Assembly: GCA_029972225.1 (NCBI GenBank)
Contig: CP124756.1
Location: forward strand, 974,001 to 1,038,000
Reading direction: 5' to 3'
Length of the DNA stretch: 64,000 nt
Source of the DNA: Candidatus Thiothrix putei
GTDB taxonomy: Bacteria > Pseudomonadota > Gammaproteobacteria > Thiotrichales > Thiotrichaceae
Part shown: one piece after another, positions 26,121 through 34,762 of the stretch
Numbering within the stretch: position 1 is the stretch's first letter
Layout: each line of letters begins with the position of its first letter
Made by a program: the position numbers and the translations under genes
Notes under the pieces: generated by a model
The model's database searches: none
What the model was told of the DNA's origin: nothing
What the model saw: the letters and a program-made list of their open reading frames with translations, nothing else

Positions 26121-27164
26121 TCAGTCAATGGTCTGGAAAAATTGGCGGACAGCGGCTGACAGCCCGCCGGTATATTCAGTGTTTGCTTTATACCAGAGCC
26201 AGCCGTTGCCTTCCATTATCCGTGCGGGTTGCGCGTCTAAATCGACCTGTAAGGGCTGTAAATGCAGGCGATAATGCGAAAAAGTGTGGGTTAAGGTGGG
26301 CAAACGGGTCGAAGTGGTCGATGTTGGGGTGAAATGCTGTACCAGCCAGTCATGCATGGCGGTTTCATCGGCAAATTCGGGGAAACTCCACAGCCCACCC
26401 CAAACGCCGGTTGGCGGGCGCTGTTGCAGCAGTAATTCGCCTGCCGTATTGCGTAACAGCAACACCACTGCGCTTTTTTCGGGTAGCGCTTTTGTCGGGC
26501 GTTTGCCGGGGTAGGCTTGCGGTTTGCCTTGTTTGAAAGCTTGGCAATTGTCTTGTAAGGGGCAGAGCAGGCACAGCGGTTTGCTGCGGGTGCAGAGGGT
26601 TGCGCCCATGTCCATCATGGCTTGGGTATAATCAGCGTTGCGTTCAGCGGGCAGGTGTTGTTCGGCGTATGCCCAGAGTTGTTTTTGCACACGAGGCTCC
26701 CCCGCCCAGCCTGCTACGGCGTGGTAACGTGCCAGTACGCGCTTGACGTTGCCATCCAAAATGGCTTCGCGTTGCCCGTGGCTAAGGGAGAGAATGGCGG
26801 CGGCGGTGGAACGCCCAATGCCGGGTAAGGTTTCCATGTCTGTCATGGTGGTGGGGAATTCGCCTGCGTAGGCGTCGCGGACTTGTTGCGCGGTTTTGTA
26901 CAGGTTGCGGGCGCGGCTGTAATAACCTAAGCCTTCCCACAATTTCAGCACATCGTCTGGTGGTGCATCGGCAAGGGCTTGCACGTTGGGGAAGCGTTGC
27001 ATAAAGCGTTCGTAATAGGGAATGACGGTGGTGACTTGGGTTTGTTGCAGCATAATTTCCGACACCCAAACGCGGTAAGGGGTGGGCTTTTGCTGCCAAG
27101 GCAAGTCTTTGCGCCCATGCCGGTCGAACCATGCCAGTACTTTGTCAGCAAATGTCGCCATCAT
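26121..27164 (-). CDS. mutY: A/G-specific adenine glycosylase MutY
   Basis: Removes adenine mispaired with 8-oxoguanine. It is 347 residues from ATG 27164; a TTG 18 bases upstream is the alternative. Catalytic Glu36 lies in WVSEIMLQQTQV and Asp137 in the helix-hairpin-helix GPD motif (LPGIGRSTAAAIL followed by ILDGNVKRV). The [4Fe-4S] cysteines are Cys191, 198, 201 and 207 (C-x6-C-x2-C-x5-C). The C-terminal Nudix-like domain that reads 8-oxoG is complete. First gene of a mutY-yggX unit. Confidence 0.96.
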   Translation of the reverse strand: MMATFADKVLAWFDRHGRKDLPWQQKPTPYRVWVSEIMLQQTQVTTVIPYYERFMQRFPNVQALADAPPDDVLKLWEGLGYYSRARNLYKTAQQVRDAYAGEFPTTMTDMETLPGIGRSTAAAILSLSHGQREAILDGNVKRVLARYHAVAGWAGEPRVQKQLWAYAEQHLPAERNADYTQAMMDMGATLCTRSKPLCLLCPLQDNCQAFKQGKPQAYPGKRPTKALPEKSAVVLLLRNTAGELLLQQRPPTGVWGGLWSFPEFADETAMHDWLVQHFTPTSTTSTRLPTLTHTFSHYRLHLQPLQVDLDAQPARIMEGNGWLWYKANTEYTGGLSAAVRQFFQTID

Positions 27165-27222
27165 GATTGTTGTCTCGACCAAAACGCACTACAATAGCGA
27201 CCTGCTGACACTATCTCAATAA

Positions 27223-27296
27223 GCGGGTGTAGTTCAATGGTAGAACGGTAGCTTCCCAAGCTGCATACGTGGGTTCGATTCCCATCACCCGCTCCA
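27223..27296 (+). tRNA. tRNA-Gly (anticodon CCC)
   Basis: A 74-base cloverleaf with encoded CCA. The acceptor stem is GCGGGTG (27223-27229) paired with CACCCGC (27286-27292), discriminator T, then CCA 27294-27296. The anticodon arm AGCTTCCCAAGCT places CCC at 27255-27257. The T arm GTGGGTTCGATTCCCAT is standard. It decodes GGG codons. Confidence 0.95.
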
Positions 27297-27312
27297 AAAT
27301 TCCGCGATTCCC

Positions 27313-28008
27313 TTACTCCTCCATGTAATCGCCCATCTTCGGCGCAAACGGATCCATAATCACAATCTTGCCGTCTTTCACTTGGCGCATTAAGTTGTCG
27401 CCGTGCAAATCCCAGTTCAGGTATTTTTGGTGTTCGCGGTAATACTTACATAGTTTGCGCATGTCATCCGCTAATTCATCGCCATAGTGTTTGGCGACGT
27501 AAGCCCAAACTTTGATGCGTTCGGCTTCTTCCATCCAGTCGACTTCGTGAACGTGTTCGGTGAAAAAGGCAGAATCGGCTTCATCCAAATGTTCCAAGCG
27601 TTCCATCACGTAGATAATGCGGTAATCCGGTTCTTCAAAGGTGAATAAGTGGATACAGGCGGGGTCAAGCGGTTGCCCCTCTTCATCCAATACCCCCACG
27701 CGGCGGGCAAACGGCACACTGGTGAGCTGGTGTTTTTCGATGGCATCCAGAAAATATTCCAGCCCTAGCGATTGTTTTTCCAAGACGACGTAATTTTTCC
27801 ACGCATCACTCTCCGTATTGGCGGTGAATAGCCGTTTGCATTCGGCGCATTTCACGCTGAGTTTCTTGCCGCCATCAAAGCATTTCATTTCGTAGACTTT
27901 AGTGAGGAAGGTGTTCTCACACTGCGGGCAGTCCATGCGTTTGAATTTGCCGCTAAGGAAGCAGTCGAGGATTTCTTTGCTAGAGTCGAGTGGTGCTACG
28001 GTATCCAT
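27313..28008 (-). CDS. zinc-finger protein with a kinase-like catalytic-loop motif
   Basis: A 231-residue protein. CPQC (about 26-29) and CAEC (about 54-57) form a probable zinc ribbon near the N terminus. Near the C terminus, YLNWDLHGDNLMRQ followed by GKIVIMDPF resembles the catalytic loop (HxDxxxxN, here W-D-L-H-G-D-N) and DFG-equivalent of aminoglycoside-phosphotransferase-like kinases. The ATP-binding lobe is hard to see, so activity is uncertain. It starts three bases after a HAD-like gene and likely shares its operon. The pair resembles phage-type nucleic-acid or metabolite-modifying genes, but I cannot assign a substrate. Confidence 0.55.
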   Translation of the reverse strand: MDTVAPLDSSKEILDCFLSGKFKRMDCPQCENTFLTKVYEMKCFDGGKKLSVKCAECKRLFTANTESDAWKNYVVLEKQSLGLEYFLDAIEKHQLTSVPFARRVGVLDEEGQPLDPACIHLFTFEEPDYRIIYVMERLEHLDEADSAFFTEHVHEVDWMEEAERIKVWAYVAKHYGDELADDMRKLCKYYREHQKYLNWDLHGDNLMRQVKDGKIVIMDPFAPKMGDYMEE

Positions 28009-28011
28009 AAA

Positions 28012-28482
28012 TCAGTACTCTATTCCGTTTCTGACGAGCAGTGGTGTGCCGAATTGGGTAATAGCGGGGAAGTAGTCATCAATCCACAACCCAACGCTGA
28101 TACCTTCGTGGAGCATAAAGGCACGTTTTTTCTTACCATCGGTCGTATAGACCCGGATGCCTGCATCATGCAATTTGTCGTGAATTTCCACCAAATTGTC
28201 ATTGTCATCATCACGCAAGGTGCAGACGATGGGTTCCCAGTCACGACTGCGGTAAGCGTCGATCAGGTCAAGGTAGAAGTCCACGTCTGCGGTAATGGTG
28301 TTATCAAAATCAATGGCAACAATGCGGGAGGTTGGGGAATCTGCCAGCACGTAAGCGTCGATGGCGAATTCGTCAAACTGCGTAATAATACGGTGTTCGC
28401 CATTCAATTTAATGGCAGCTTCCAACACACCAAAGGCCGCACAGGGCAGACGGTTGTGGTAATAAAAAACGAGTCCAGACAT
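28012..28482 (-). CDS. HAD-like hydrolase
   Basis: A 156-residue protein. The HAD motif I DFDNTIT (D-x-D-x-T) lies about residue 58, preceded by VAIDF. The later VGLWIDDYF fits motif IV acidic residues. The cap domain is minimal, so it may act on a macromolecule or small phosphoester. ATG 28482 is preferred over GTG 28494 because GAGA is well placed before it. It is three bases upstream of the kinase-like gene, suggesting a phosphorylation/dephosphorylation pair. Confidence 0.6.
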   Translation of the reverse strand: MSGLVFYYHNRLPCAAFGVLEAAIKLNGEHRIITQFDEFAIDAYVLADSPTSRIVAIDFDNTITADVDFYLDLIDAYRSRDWEPIVCTLRDDDNDNLVEIHDKLHDAGIRVYTTDGKKKRAFMLHEGISVGLWIDDYFPAITQFGTPLLVRNGIEY

Positions 28483-28570
28483 GTATTTTCTCACTAGCGG
28501 GTGAAAGTATTTGTTTTATCAGTTGCTAGGATAAGGACAGCGACGCAGACAGGCAATGATCTAAAACAAG

Positions 28571-28592
28571 AAAAGGCTCTACGGAGCCTTTT
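28571..28592. terminator. Rho-independent terminator
   Basis: AAAAGGCTC-TACG-GAGCCTTTT is a perfect nine-base stem with a UUCG-class-size loop and flanking A/T runs. It lies immediately past the stop of the minus-strand gene at 28597 and can function in both directions. Confidence 0.8.
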
Positions 28593-28596
28593 GTGT

Positions 28597-29076
28597 TCAG
28601 AAGTGGGGCTGAATTTCGGCAAACGATACCGAGCCAAACTTTGCCAGCGCAATCCGCAATGCTGACGGGGAAGGTGTCAGCAATTTATCGGGGAATTCCG
28701 CAAACCACAGATTGCCATCCGGTGTGGATGTCACCACGATTTGGTGTTCATTTTCCAATTGCACCAAGGACATTTGGATGCCGCGAATATTGGTATCAGG
28801 GATAATTTCCATCCGCACTATGCCCGGTTTGCCGGAATCTTTAAGCAGCATCGAAAGCTTCATCTTGTCGTGTTGCAGCAAGCATTGGTTGGTGGCGAGA
28901 AAGCATTCGCCCTGCAATTGCAGCGGCAGCATGGCAACTTGCTGCTCTACGGTCGGCTTGGGTTGGTCTTTTGTGACCCACAAGTCCATCATGCCCCAGC
29001 CGCCGATGGCGAGTATTGGCGCAATCATAATGGCAATGCGCAGGTGTAAAGGTTGGGCAAAAAACCAGCGTAACAT
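28597..29076 (-). CDS. hypothetical membrane-anchored protein
   Basis: A 159-residue protein starting at 29076, where TGGAGA lies at good distance. One transmembrane helix near residues 11-30 (LRIAIMIAPILAIGGWGMMD) is followed by a soluble, probably periplasmic domain with two cysteines (GECFLATNQCLL) that could form a disulfide. No enzyme motif is visible. It is monocistronic and followed by a strong terminator. Family not recognised. Confidence 0.65.
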   Translation of the reverse strand: MLRWFFAQPLHLRIAIMIAPILAIGGWGMMDLWVTKDQPKPTVEQQVAMLPLQLQGECFLATNQCLLQHDKMKLSMLLKDSGKPGIVRMEIIPDTNIRGIQMSLVQLENEHQIVVTSTPDGNLWFAEFPDKLLTPSPSALRIALAKFGSVSFAEIQPHF

Positions 29077-29204
29077 CAAGCAATCTCCAGTGAAAACACA
29101 GCGATTAGCATACACGAGTCATCACGGTATCGCTGTATTTTGCGGGTTGATTTCCCTAGAATGCAGCGCTTCTGCTGTTTGCTTCGCGCACTCACTCTTC
29201 AATA

Positions 29205-30695
29205 ATGGAATCTAGCACCATGAAATCTCTCCAACAGGATTGGTTCGGCAATGTCAAAAATGACCTGCTTGCCGGACTCGTCGTTGCTTTGGCTCTCATT
29301 CCCGAAGCCATCGCTTTTTCGATTATCGCGGGCGTTGATCCGAAAGTGGGGCTGTATGCCTCGTTCAGCATGGCAGTGGTGATTGCATTTGCGGGCGGTC
29401 GTCCGGGGATGATTTCCGCTGCGACAGGCGCAATGGCCTTGGTCATGGTGATGCTGGTGAAAGATCACGGTTTGCAGTATTTGTTTGCAGCAACCTTGCT
29501 CACAGGCGTATTGCAGATTGTGGCGGGGATGCTGCGGCTGGATTTGCTGATGCGCTTTGTGTCACGCGCAGTGATTGTTGGTTTTGTGAATGCGCTGGCG
29601 ATTCTGATTTTTATGGCGCAATTGCCGGAGCTGGTCGGGCATGGCTGGTTGGTGTATGCAATGGTTGCCGCCGGTTTGGGGATTATTTACCTGTTCCCGT
29701 ATGTGACCAAAGCCGTGCCGTCGCCGTTGGTGGCAATCGTGGTGTTGAGCGCGGTGGCGATGGTGTTTGGGCTGGAAATTCGCACCGTTGGCGATATGGG
29801 CGCGTTGCCGGATAGCCTGCCGGTGTTTTTGTTGCCGGATATTCCGCTGAATTGGGAAACGCTGACGATTATTTTCCCTGTGTCGGTCACGCTGGCGGTG
29901 GTGGGTTTGCTGGAGTCGTTGATGACGGCGACGATTGTGGATGATTTAACCGATTCCACCAGCAATAAACAACGCGAGTGTGTGGGGCAGGGCGTGGCGA
30001 ATATTGCCACGGGTTTCCTGGGTGGCATGGCGGGTTGTGCGATGATTGGGCAATCGGTGATCAATGTGAAGTCCGGCGGGCGTGGGCGGTTGTCTACGTT
30101 TGTGGCGGGTGCATTTTTGCTGCTGATGATTGTGTTCATTGGCGACTGGGTGGCGCAAATTCCGATGGCGGCATTGGTGGCGGTGATGATCATGGTGTCG
30201 ATTGGCACGTTCAACTGGGATTCGGTGCGTAAATTGCGTGAACACCCGAAAAGTTTCAATGCGACCATGATTGCCACGGTAGCAGTGGTGGTGGCGACGC
30301 ATGATCTGGCGCAAGGCGTGTTGGTTGGGGTGTTGCTGTCGGGTTTTTTCTTCGCCAACAAGATTGGGCGGTTTATGTTTGTGAAATCGCGTTCGGAAGA
30401 CGAGGGGCGGATGCGCGTTTACGACGTGGTGGGGCAGGTGTTTTTTGCGTCAGCCGATGCGTTTATTGCGTCGTTTGATTTCAAAGATGTGTTGGATAAG
30501 GTGCAAATTGATGTCAGTCGGGCGCATTTTTGGGATTTAACGGCGGTGGGTGCGCTCGACAAAGTGGTGGTGAAATTCCGTCGTGAAGGCACGGAAGTGG
30601 AAGTGGTCGGTTTGAATGAAGCCAGTGCTACGTTGATTGACCGTTTCGGAACACACGACAAAGCCGATGCCACCGACCCGCTGGCAAGCCATTAA
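29205..30695 (+). CDS. SulP-family anion transporter (sulfate or bicarbonate)
   Basis: A 496-residue inner-membrane carrier with about 11-12 hydrophobic segments, the SulP N-terminal pattern [20 protein letters not shown], and a C-terminal cytoplasmic STAS domain beginning near residue 405. The ATG at 29205 is used; one five codons on (29220) is as plausible and neither has a clear ribosome site. It is followed 12 bases later by a double universal-stress-protein gene, a frequent pairing. The substrate cannot be read from sequence; bicarbonate uptake would suit an autotroph. Confidence 0.9.
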   Translation: MESSTMKSLQQDWFGNVKNDLLAGLVVALALIPEAIAFSIIAGVDPKVGLYASFSMAVVIAFAGGRPGMISAATGAMALVMVMLVKDHGLQYLFAATLLTGVLQIVAGMLRLDLLMRFVSRAVIVGFVNALAILIFMAQLPELVGHGWLVYAMVAAGLGIIYLFPYVTKAVPSPLVAIVVLSAVAMVFGLEIRTVGDMGALPDSLPVFLLPDIPLNWETLTIIFPVSVTLAVVGLLESLMTATIVDDLTDSTSNKQRECVGQGVANIATGFLGGMAGCAMIGQSVINVKSGGRGRLSTFVAGAFLLLMIVFIGDWVAQIPMAALVAVMIMVSIGTFNWDSVRKLREHPKSFNATMIATVAVVVATHDLAQGVLVGVLLSGFFFANKIGRFMFVKSRSEDEGRMRVYDVVGQVFFASADAFIASFDFKDVLDKVQIDVSRAHFWDLTAVGALDKVVVKFRREGTEVEVVGLNEASATLIDRFGTHDKADATDPLASH

Positions 30696-30707
30696 GGAGC
30701 AACCCCC

Positions 30708-31574
30708 ATGAAACCTGAAAATAAGATTTTGGCCTGCGTTGACCAGTCACATTACGCCGATCATGTGGCGGATTATGCCGCGTGGGTAGCTTCCCGCATG
30801 GGTTTGCCATTGGAATTCCTGCATATTCTGGATCGTCACCCTGAACGTTCACGCCACAATCACGACCACAGCGGCGCGATTGGCATGGATGCGCAAAACC
30901 TGTTGCTGCAAGAATTGTCGGCGGAAGATGCCGCGTTCAGCAAGCAAGCGCGTGAACAGGGGCGCGTCTTCCTGAATCGCTTGCGGGAGCGTGCCATTGC
31001 CGCAGGGGTGGAAGCCCCCGACGTGCGCCAACGCCACGGTGCATTGACCGATACGCTGATCGAACAGGAAGACGCGGTGCGCATGTTCATTCTCGGTCGG
31101 CGCGGGCAATCGGCGGAAACCACCCAACGCGACTTAGGGCGCAATGTGGAAAACGTGGTGCGTGCCTTGCACCGCCCGATCCTAACGATTACCGACGATT
31201 TCAAAGTGCCGGAACGGGTAATGATTGCGTTTGACGGCGGCAGTTTGTCGCGCAAAGGCGTGGAACTGATTGCGGCTTGCCCGTTATTTGTGGGTTTGCC
31301 GATTCATGTGATTACGTCCGGCGAAGCGGGCAAAGGCTTGCGCAAGCAGTTGGAGTGGGCGAAAACCACGCTGGAAACGGCAGGGTTTGAAGCGCATACC
31401 GCGTTGTTGGCAGGCGACCCGCAACAAGTGATTGCCGCACAAGTGCAGGAGCGCACTATCGACGTGTTGATCATGGGGGCGTATGCGCATTCGGCGTGGC
31501 GCAGTTGGTTGTTTGGCAGTAAAACCAATGAGTTGCTGCGTTCGGCGCGGATTCCGACGTTGTTGCTGCGTTGA
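30708..31574 (+). CDS. tandem universal stress protein (UspA family)
   Basis: A 288-residue cytoplasmic protein with two Usp domains. In the second half, the MGAYAHSAWRSWLFGSKTNE segment matches the ATP-binding G-x2-G-x9-G-(S/T) pattern in degenerate form. The first half has LGRRGQSAETTQRDLGRNVE in the same position. It is downstream of and probably co-transcribed with the SulP transporter, suggesting nucleotide- or stress-dependent modulation of it (inference). Confidence 0.88.
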   Translation: MKPENKILACVDQSHYADHVADYAAWVASRMGLPLEFLHILDRHPERSRHNHDHSGAIGMDAQNLLLQELSAEDAAFSKQAREQGRVFLNRLRERAIAAGVEAPDVRQRHGALTDTLIEQEDAVRMFILGRRGQSAETTQRDLGRNVENVVRALHRPILTITDDFKVPERVMIAFDGGSLSRKGVELIAACPLFVGLPIHVITSGEAGKGLRKQLEWAKTTLETAGFEAHTALLAGDPQQVIAAQVQERTIDVLIMGAYAHSAWRSWLFGSKTNELLRSARIPTLLLR

Positions 31575-31596
31575 GAGTCAACCCTGTTAGGTTAAC

Positions 31597-31950
31597 ATGA
31601 CTAAAAATTATCAAGTAATACGTTTTTTGCGCCGCAATATTCCTGCATTTGCCTGCGAGCCGGGTTGCCATGATTGTTGCGGGCCGGTCACGGCATCCAG
31701 TGAGGAAATCGCGGCACTACCCGTTAAAAGTGAAGCAGAACATGCCGAGGCGTTGGCTGACTGGCGTTGCCCCTATTTGGGGGAACACGGTTGTACGGTG
31801 TATGCGGAACGTCCGCTGATTTGCCGCGTATTTGGAACAACGCCGCGCTTGGCTTGCCCCAGAGGGAGAAAGCCTGAGGTGTTGCTTGCCCCAAACGTTG
31901 AGCGGCAGGTATGGCAGTTTTTACGGGAAACTCGGCAAGTGTTGCTCTAA
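31597..31950 (+). CDS. YkgJ-type cysteine-cluster protein
   Basis: A 117-residue protein with the CxxxCxxCC N-terminal cluster (FACEPGCHDCCG), then CPYLGEHGCTVYAERPLICR and a final Cys near LACPRG. This layout is that of the YkgJ/UPF0153 family, thought to bind zinc or an iron-sulfur cluster. Exact function is unknown. It stands 22 bases after the Usp gene. Confidence 0.85.
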   Translation: MTKNYQVIRFLRRNIPAFACEPGCHDCCGPVTASSEEIAALPVKSEAEHAEALADWRCPYLGEHGCTVYAERPLICRVFGTTPRLACPRGRKPEVLLAPNVERQVWQFLRETRQVLL

Positions 31951-31965
31951 TGCATTTTGCTAATT

Positions 31966-32673
31966 TTACAGCGCTGCCAGTTCTCCACTAAAAATCACTT
32001 TGCCTTGTGGGGTGTCGCTAGGTGGTTTATCCATCGGTTCGAGGCTGATGGCAAACTGGCTGACATTTGCCATTTCCTTCCAGGTTGCTTTATCAATCGG
32101 CATTCGGTTTTCACCTTGTGCGGTTAGCGTGCCCATGCGCATCGGTGGTTTATTGCTGTCTTTGGGGATGCACCACACGGTGGGCATCATGTCGTCTTTG
32201 ACCGGCAATGCACCGTTTGGCATATCGAAGGCAATTTCCATCGTCTCATGGTAGACCATCACCACCATCATTTTGTCTTGTTGTACCGGGGTTTTCATAT
32301 TTGCCATGTAAATATCGGGCTGGTTGCTAAGGTTTAGCAGCAATACCGTTCCAACCGATGCAACGACGGCGGCAAATGCAGCTACCGGTACATGGCTCCA
32401 CACACTCGCGAACCAGCTTTTTCGTGGTGAAGCGGCTTTGCCTAATTGCAATTCCTTGCTGATGGCATTCCATACTCGCGCTGGTGGCGTTTCGCTGGGG
32501 AGCAGGGTTGCCAATGGTGCAAATTGTTGCTGGTAAGCGTTGGTAATTGCCCGCAAGTAGAGGTGTTTACGCATCAGTTTCTCAAAGCGCAGGCGTGCTT
32601 TACCCTGCAAGGTGCCGAGCGCGTAAGACATCGCCAAGTGTTCAAAAATGTCTGGGTTTTGGTAACGCTTCAT
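31966..32673 (-). CDS. anti-sigma factor, RskA/ChrR-like membrane protein
   Basis: A 235-residue protein starting at ATG 32673, which overlaps the stop of the sigma-factor remnant (ATGA). The N-terminal cytoplasmic domain (YQNPDIFEHLAMSYALGTL) is the anti-sigma zinc-finger-like fold without the metal ligands. One membrane helix lies near residues 100-120. The periplasmic RskA domain follows (MAYHET-like MVYHETMEIAFDMP region and WCIPKDSNKPPMRMG). Its cognate sigma gene is broken, so it may now lack a target. Confidence 0.85.
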   Translation of the reverse strand: MKRYQNPDIFEHLAMSYALGTLQGKARLRFEKLMRKHLYLRAITNAYQQQFAPLATLLPSETPPARVWNAISKELQLGKAASPRKSWFASVWSHVPVAAFAAVVASVGTVLLLNLSNQPDIYMANMKTPVQQDKMMVVMVYHETMEIAFDMPNGALPVKDDMMPTVWCIPKDSNKPPMRMGTLTAQGENRMPIDKATWKEMANVSQFAISLEPMDKPPSDTPQGKVIFSGELAAL

Positions 32674-33065
32674 TGTAAGCACCCCCGTAATTGTTCCAAT
32701 CCACGCCGTATCCACGCTTTCACCGTGCCTAACGGTTTTGCCAACGATTGTGCCAACTCCTCATGGGTTTGCCCCTGGTAAAAGGCTTGAAGGATACATT
32801 CGCGCTGTTCTGGTTTTAGCTGATCTAAGCAGTACAGCAGCCGCTCGGCATCTTCGCCCATTTGTTGCAATGCATCCGGTCCCGGTTCCAGTGAGGCAAA
32901 TTCTAGGGATTCGTATTCCACATCATCAACCACAGTCGGGCGGCTTTGGGCTTGGCGCAGTTTATCGAGTGCTTGGTTACGTATGATTGTGGTCATCCAC
33001 GTCATGGCGCTGGCTTTGCTGGCGCTGAGCTGTGCGGCGTGATGCCACACTTTGATCAGATTGCG

Positions 33066-34029
33066 CGGGAAACGCCTTTCATACTGTTCACCAAAGCCGA
33101 CACCACCACTTTTAGCGTATGATCAACCCTATGCAACGATTACAAGCCTTTAAATACGAACTCAAGCCCGACGGCGCACAACAGCGACTGATGCGCCGTT
33201 ACGCGGGTTCGTACCGTTTTGTTTACAACAAAGCCTTGGCGTTGCAACAAGCCAACCATGCAGCGGGTGAGACATTCATCGGTTATGTGGCAATGGCAAA
33301 ACACCTAACGGCATGGCGCAATGGTACAGAAACACCTTGGCTAAAAGATGCCCCTGTCCATCCCTTGCAACACGCTTTAAAGGACTTGGACAAAGCCTAC
33401 AAAAACTTCTTTGCCAATGGTTTGCGAGCATCCAGACCCAGCGGGAAGTTCAGCAACAACTGGAAAAAAGCGAAAGCCAAAGTTCAAAAAATCCACACCA
33501 AAATCGCCAACGCCCGCCGCGATTTTCTGCACAAAGCCACGACCACGATCAGCCAAAACCACGCGGTAGTGTTCGTCGAAGAATTGCAGGTATGGAATAT
33601 GTCCCAATCAGCGGCAGGCACAGCAGAAAACCCTGGCACAAACGTTGCAGCGAAGTCTGGCTTGAATAAAGCCATCCTCGACCAAGGCTGGGGCGAGTTC
33701 CGGCGGCAACTGGACTACAAGACAGTATGGAACGGCGGAATGCTGTTTACTGTGCCACCGCAGTACACCAGCCAAACCTGCCCGTGCTGTGGTCATGTTT
33801 CAGCCGATAACCGCCAAACCCAAGCGTGCTTTGCGTGTGTGGCATGTGGCTATGAAAACCATGCCGATGTGGTCGGGGCGGTCAATGTGTTAGAGCGGGG
33901 ACACCGCTTGTTAGCCTGTGGAGATGGGGCGTTACGCCTCTCGATGAAGCAGAAACCCGCCGAAGTAAGTCAGCTATCTGGCTGAATGCAGTAGGAATCT
34001 CCTTCCTTTAGGGAGGGGAGGATGTCAAG
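33066..34029 (+). mobile_element. IS200/IS605-family (IS1341-type) element carrying only tnpB
   Basis: The element has tnpB but no tnpA. The right end after the gene has the family-typical CTCCTTCCTTTAGGGAGGGG hairpin followed by GATGTCAA, which is also where an omega-RNA would end. The left boundary is not sharp; it lies somewhere between about 33060 and 33119. No terminal inverted repeats or target duplications are expected for this family. Confidence 0.6.
33119..33985 (+). CDS. tnpB: TnpB-like protein with an internal deletion removing RuvC-I
   Basis: 288 residues against the usual 370-400. The N-terminal helix-turn-helix part is intact up to KAYKNFFA (about residue 100), then the sequence jumps to SGKFSNNWKKAKAKV. 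About 100 residues carrying the RuvC-I Asp (normally GIDLG) are missing. The RuvC-II Glu (VFVEELQVWNMS), the four-cysteine zinc ribbon (CPCC and CVAC) and the RuvC-III Asp (NHADVVGAVNVL) remain. A short shifted-frame trace (FASIQTQREV, near 33421-33455) shows that at least two deletions occurred. Probably inactive as an RNA-guided nuclease. Confidence 0.8.
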   Translation: MINPMQRLQAFKYELKPDGAQQRLMRRYAGSYRFVYNKALALQQANHAAGETFIGYVAMAKHLTAWRNGTETPWLKDAPVHPLQHALKDLDKAYKNFFANGLRASRPSGKFSNNWKKAKAKVQKIHTKIANARRDFLHKATTTISQNHAVVFVEELQVWNMSQSAAGTAENPGTNVAAKSGLNKAILDQGWGEFRRQLDYKTVWNGGMLFTVPPQYTSQTCPCCGHVSADNRQTQACFACVACGYENHADVVGAVNVLERGHRLLACGDGALRLSMKQKPAEVSQLSG

Positions 34030-34060
34030 ACAGCGGTACAACGCGGCTGGGTATTGTCGT

Positions 34061-34762
34061 TCACAGTACTTTAGGTGCGTTGATCAAACGCGGCACAATC
34101 TGGCGTACCACATCCATCGGCACCGCAAAGCCAATTCCATCTGACCCTCCCGACAAGCTGTAAATAGCAACATTCATGCCAATAACGCGCCCGCTGCTGT
34201 CCAACAACGGCGCACCAGAACTGCCGGGGTTAATCGCCGCATCGGTTTGAATCAAGTTGCTGATCCCGCCGGTTTGTGGATCGCCAAAATTACGCCCTAA
34301 CGCAGAAATAATGCCAGAGGTAAAACTGCGACCTAGGTCAAAGGCATTGCTAATGCTGTAAACGTGCTGCCCGACTTTCAAATTCTTGCTGCTGTGGGTA
34401 TGTGCGGGGGCGGGTAGGTTGGTAATGTCGCGCAATTTCAAAACAGCCAAGTCGTATCTGTTGTCTGAATTCACCACATCTGCTTGCCGAGTGCCTTCCT
34501 CGTCAAAACTCACGGTCAGGGTTTTGTAGCCAGAGACCAAATGCTGGGTGGTGACAATGTGTCCTTTTGTGTCCCAAAGGAAGCCCGTACCCGTGGCAAT
34601 TTCACCAAATGCATCCGGCTCTTGTTCTTCAGCATGAATACACACGACCGCTGGATTGGCACGCTCATAGATAGCAATGGTTTGGCGTTCCGCAATAGGC
34701 AGCAGGCTACAGCCACCTAGCACAAAGCCCAATAAAGCGATGATAAACAGATTTTTTTTCAT
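34061..34762 (-). CDS. S1C-type trypsin-like serine protease lipoprotein
   Basis: A 233-residue DegP-like protease without a PDZ domain. Start MKKNLFIIALLG at 34762. The lipobox LGGC implies anchoring in the envelope. The catalytic triad is visible as His in VTTQHLVSG, Asp in NRYDLAVLKL and Ser in NPGSSGAPLL (GSSGAP replaces the usual GNSGGP). It is first in the minus-strand operon with the broken sigma factor and its anti-sigma factor, so it may have been part of an envelope-stress signalling cascade. Confidence 0.85.
   Translation of the reverse strand: MKKNLFIIALLGFVLGGCSLLPIAERQTIAIYERANPAVVCIHAEEQEPDAFGEIATGTGFLWDTKGHIVTTQHLVSGYKTLTVSFDEEGTRQADVVNSDNRYDLAVLKLRDITNLPAPAHTHSSKNLKVGQHVYSISNAFDLGRSFTSGIISALGRNFGDPQTGGISNLIQTDAAINPGSSGAPLLDSSGRVIGMNVAIYSLSGGSDGIGFAVPMDVVRQIVPRLINAPKVL

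Larger units (their letters stand above)
32670..34064 (-). pseudogene. ECF sigma factor gene broken at a TnpB element
   Basis: The 3' part (32670 to about 33060) encodes sigma region 2.3 onward: KVWHHAAQLSASKASAMTWM, then the region 4 helix-turn-helix (HEELAQSLAKPLGTVKAWI). About 60 residues of regions 1-2.2 are missing. A GTG at 34064, overlapping the protease stop in GTGA style, begins a frame M-N-D-N-T-Q-P-R-C-T-A that looks like the lost N terminus and runs directly into the right end of the TnpB element. The sequence between was replaced by the element and a deletion of roughly 150 bases. The original operon order was protease, sigma, anti-sigma. Confidence 0.65.

Noticed and set aside
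29687..30361. 224-residue minus-strand open frame inside the SulP gene
   Set aside because: Low-complexity Thr/Ile/Asn-rich translation typical of an antisense frame of a membrane protein.
33050..33118. Left end of the TnpB element as a precise boundary
   Set aside because: The frame of the sigma remnant stays open through this stretch, so the junction cannot be placed without an intact reference copy.
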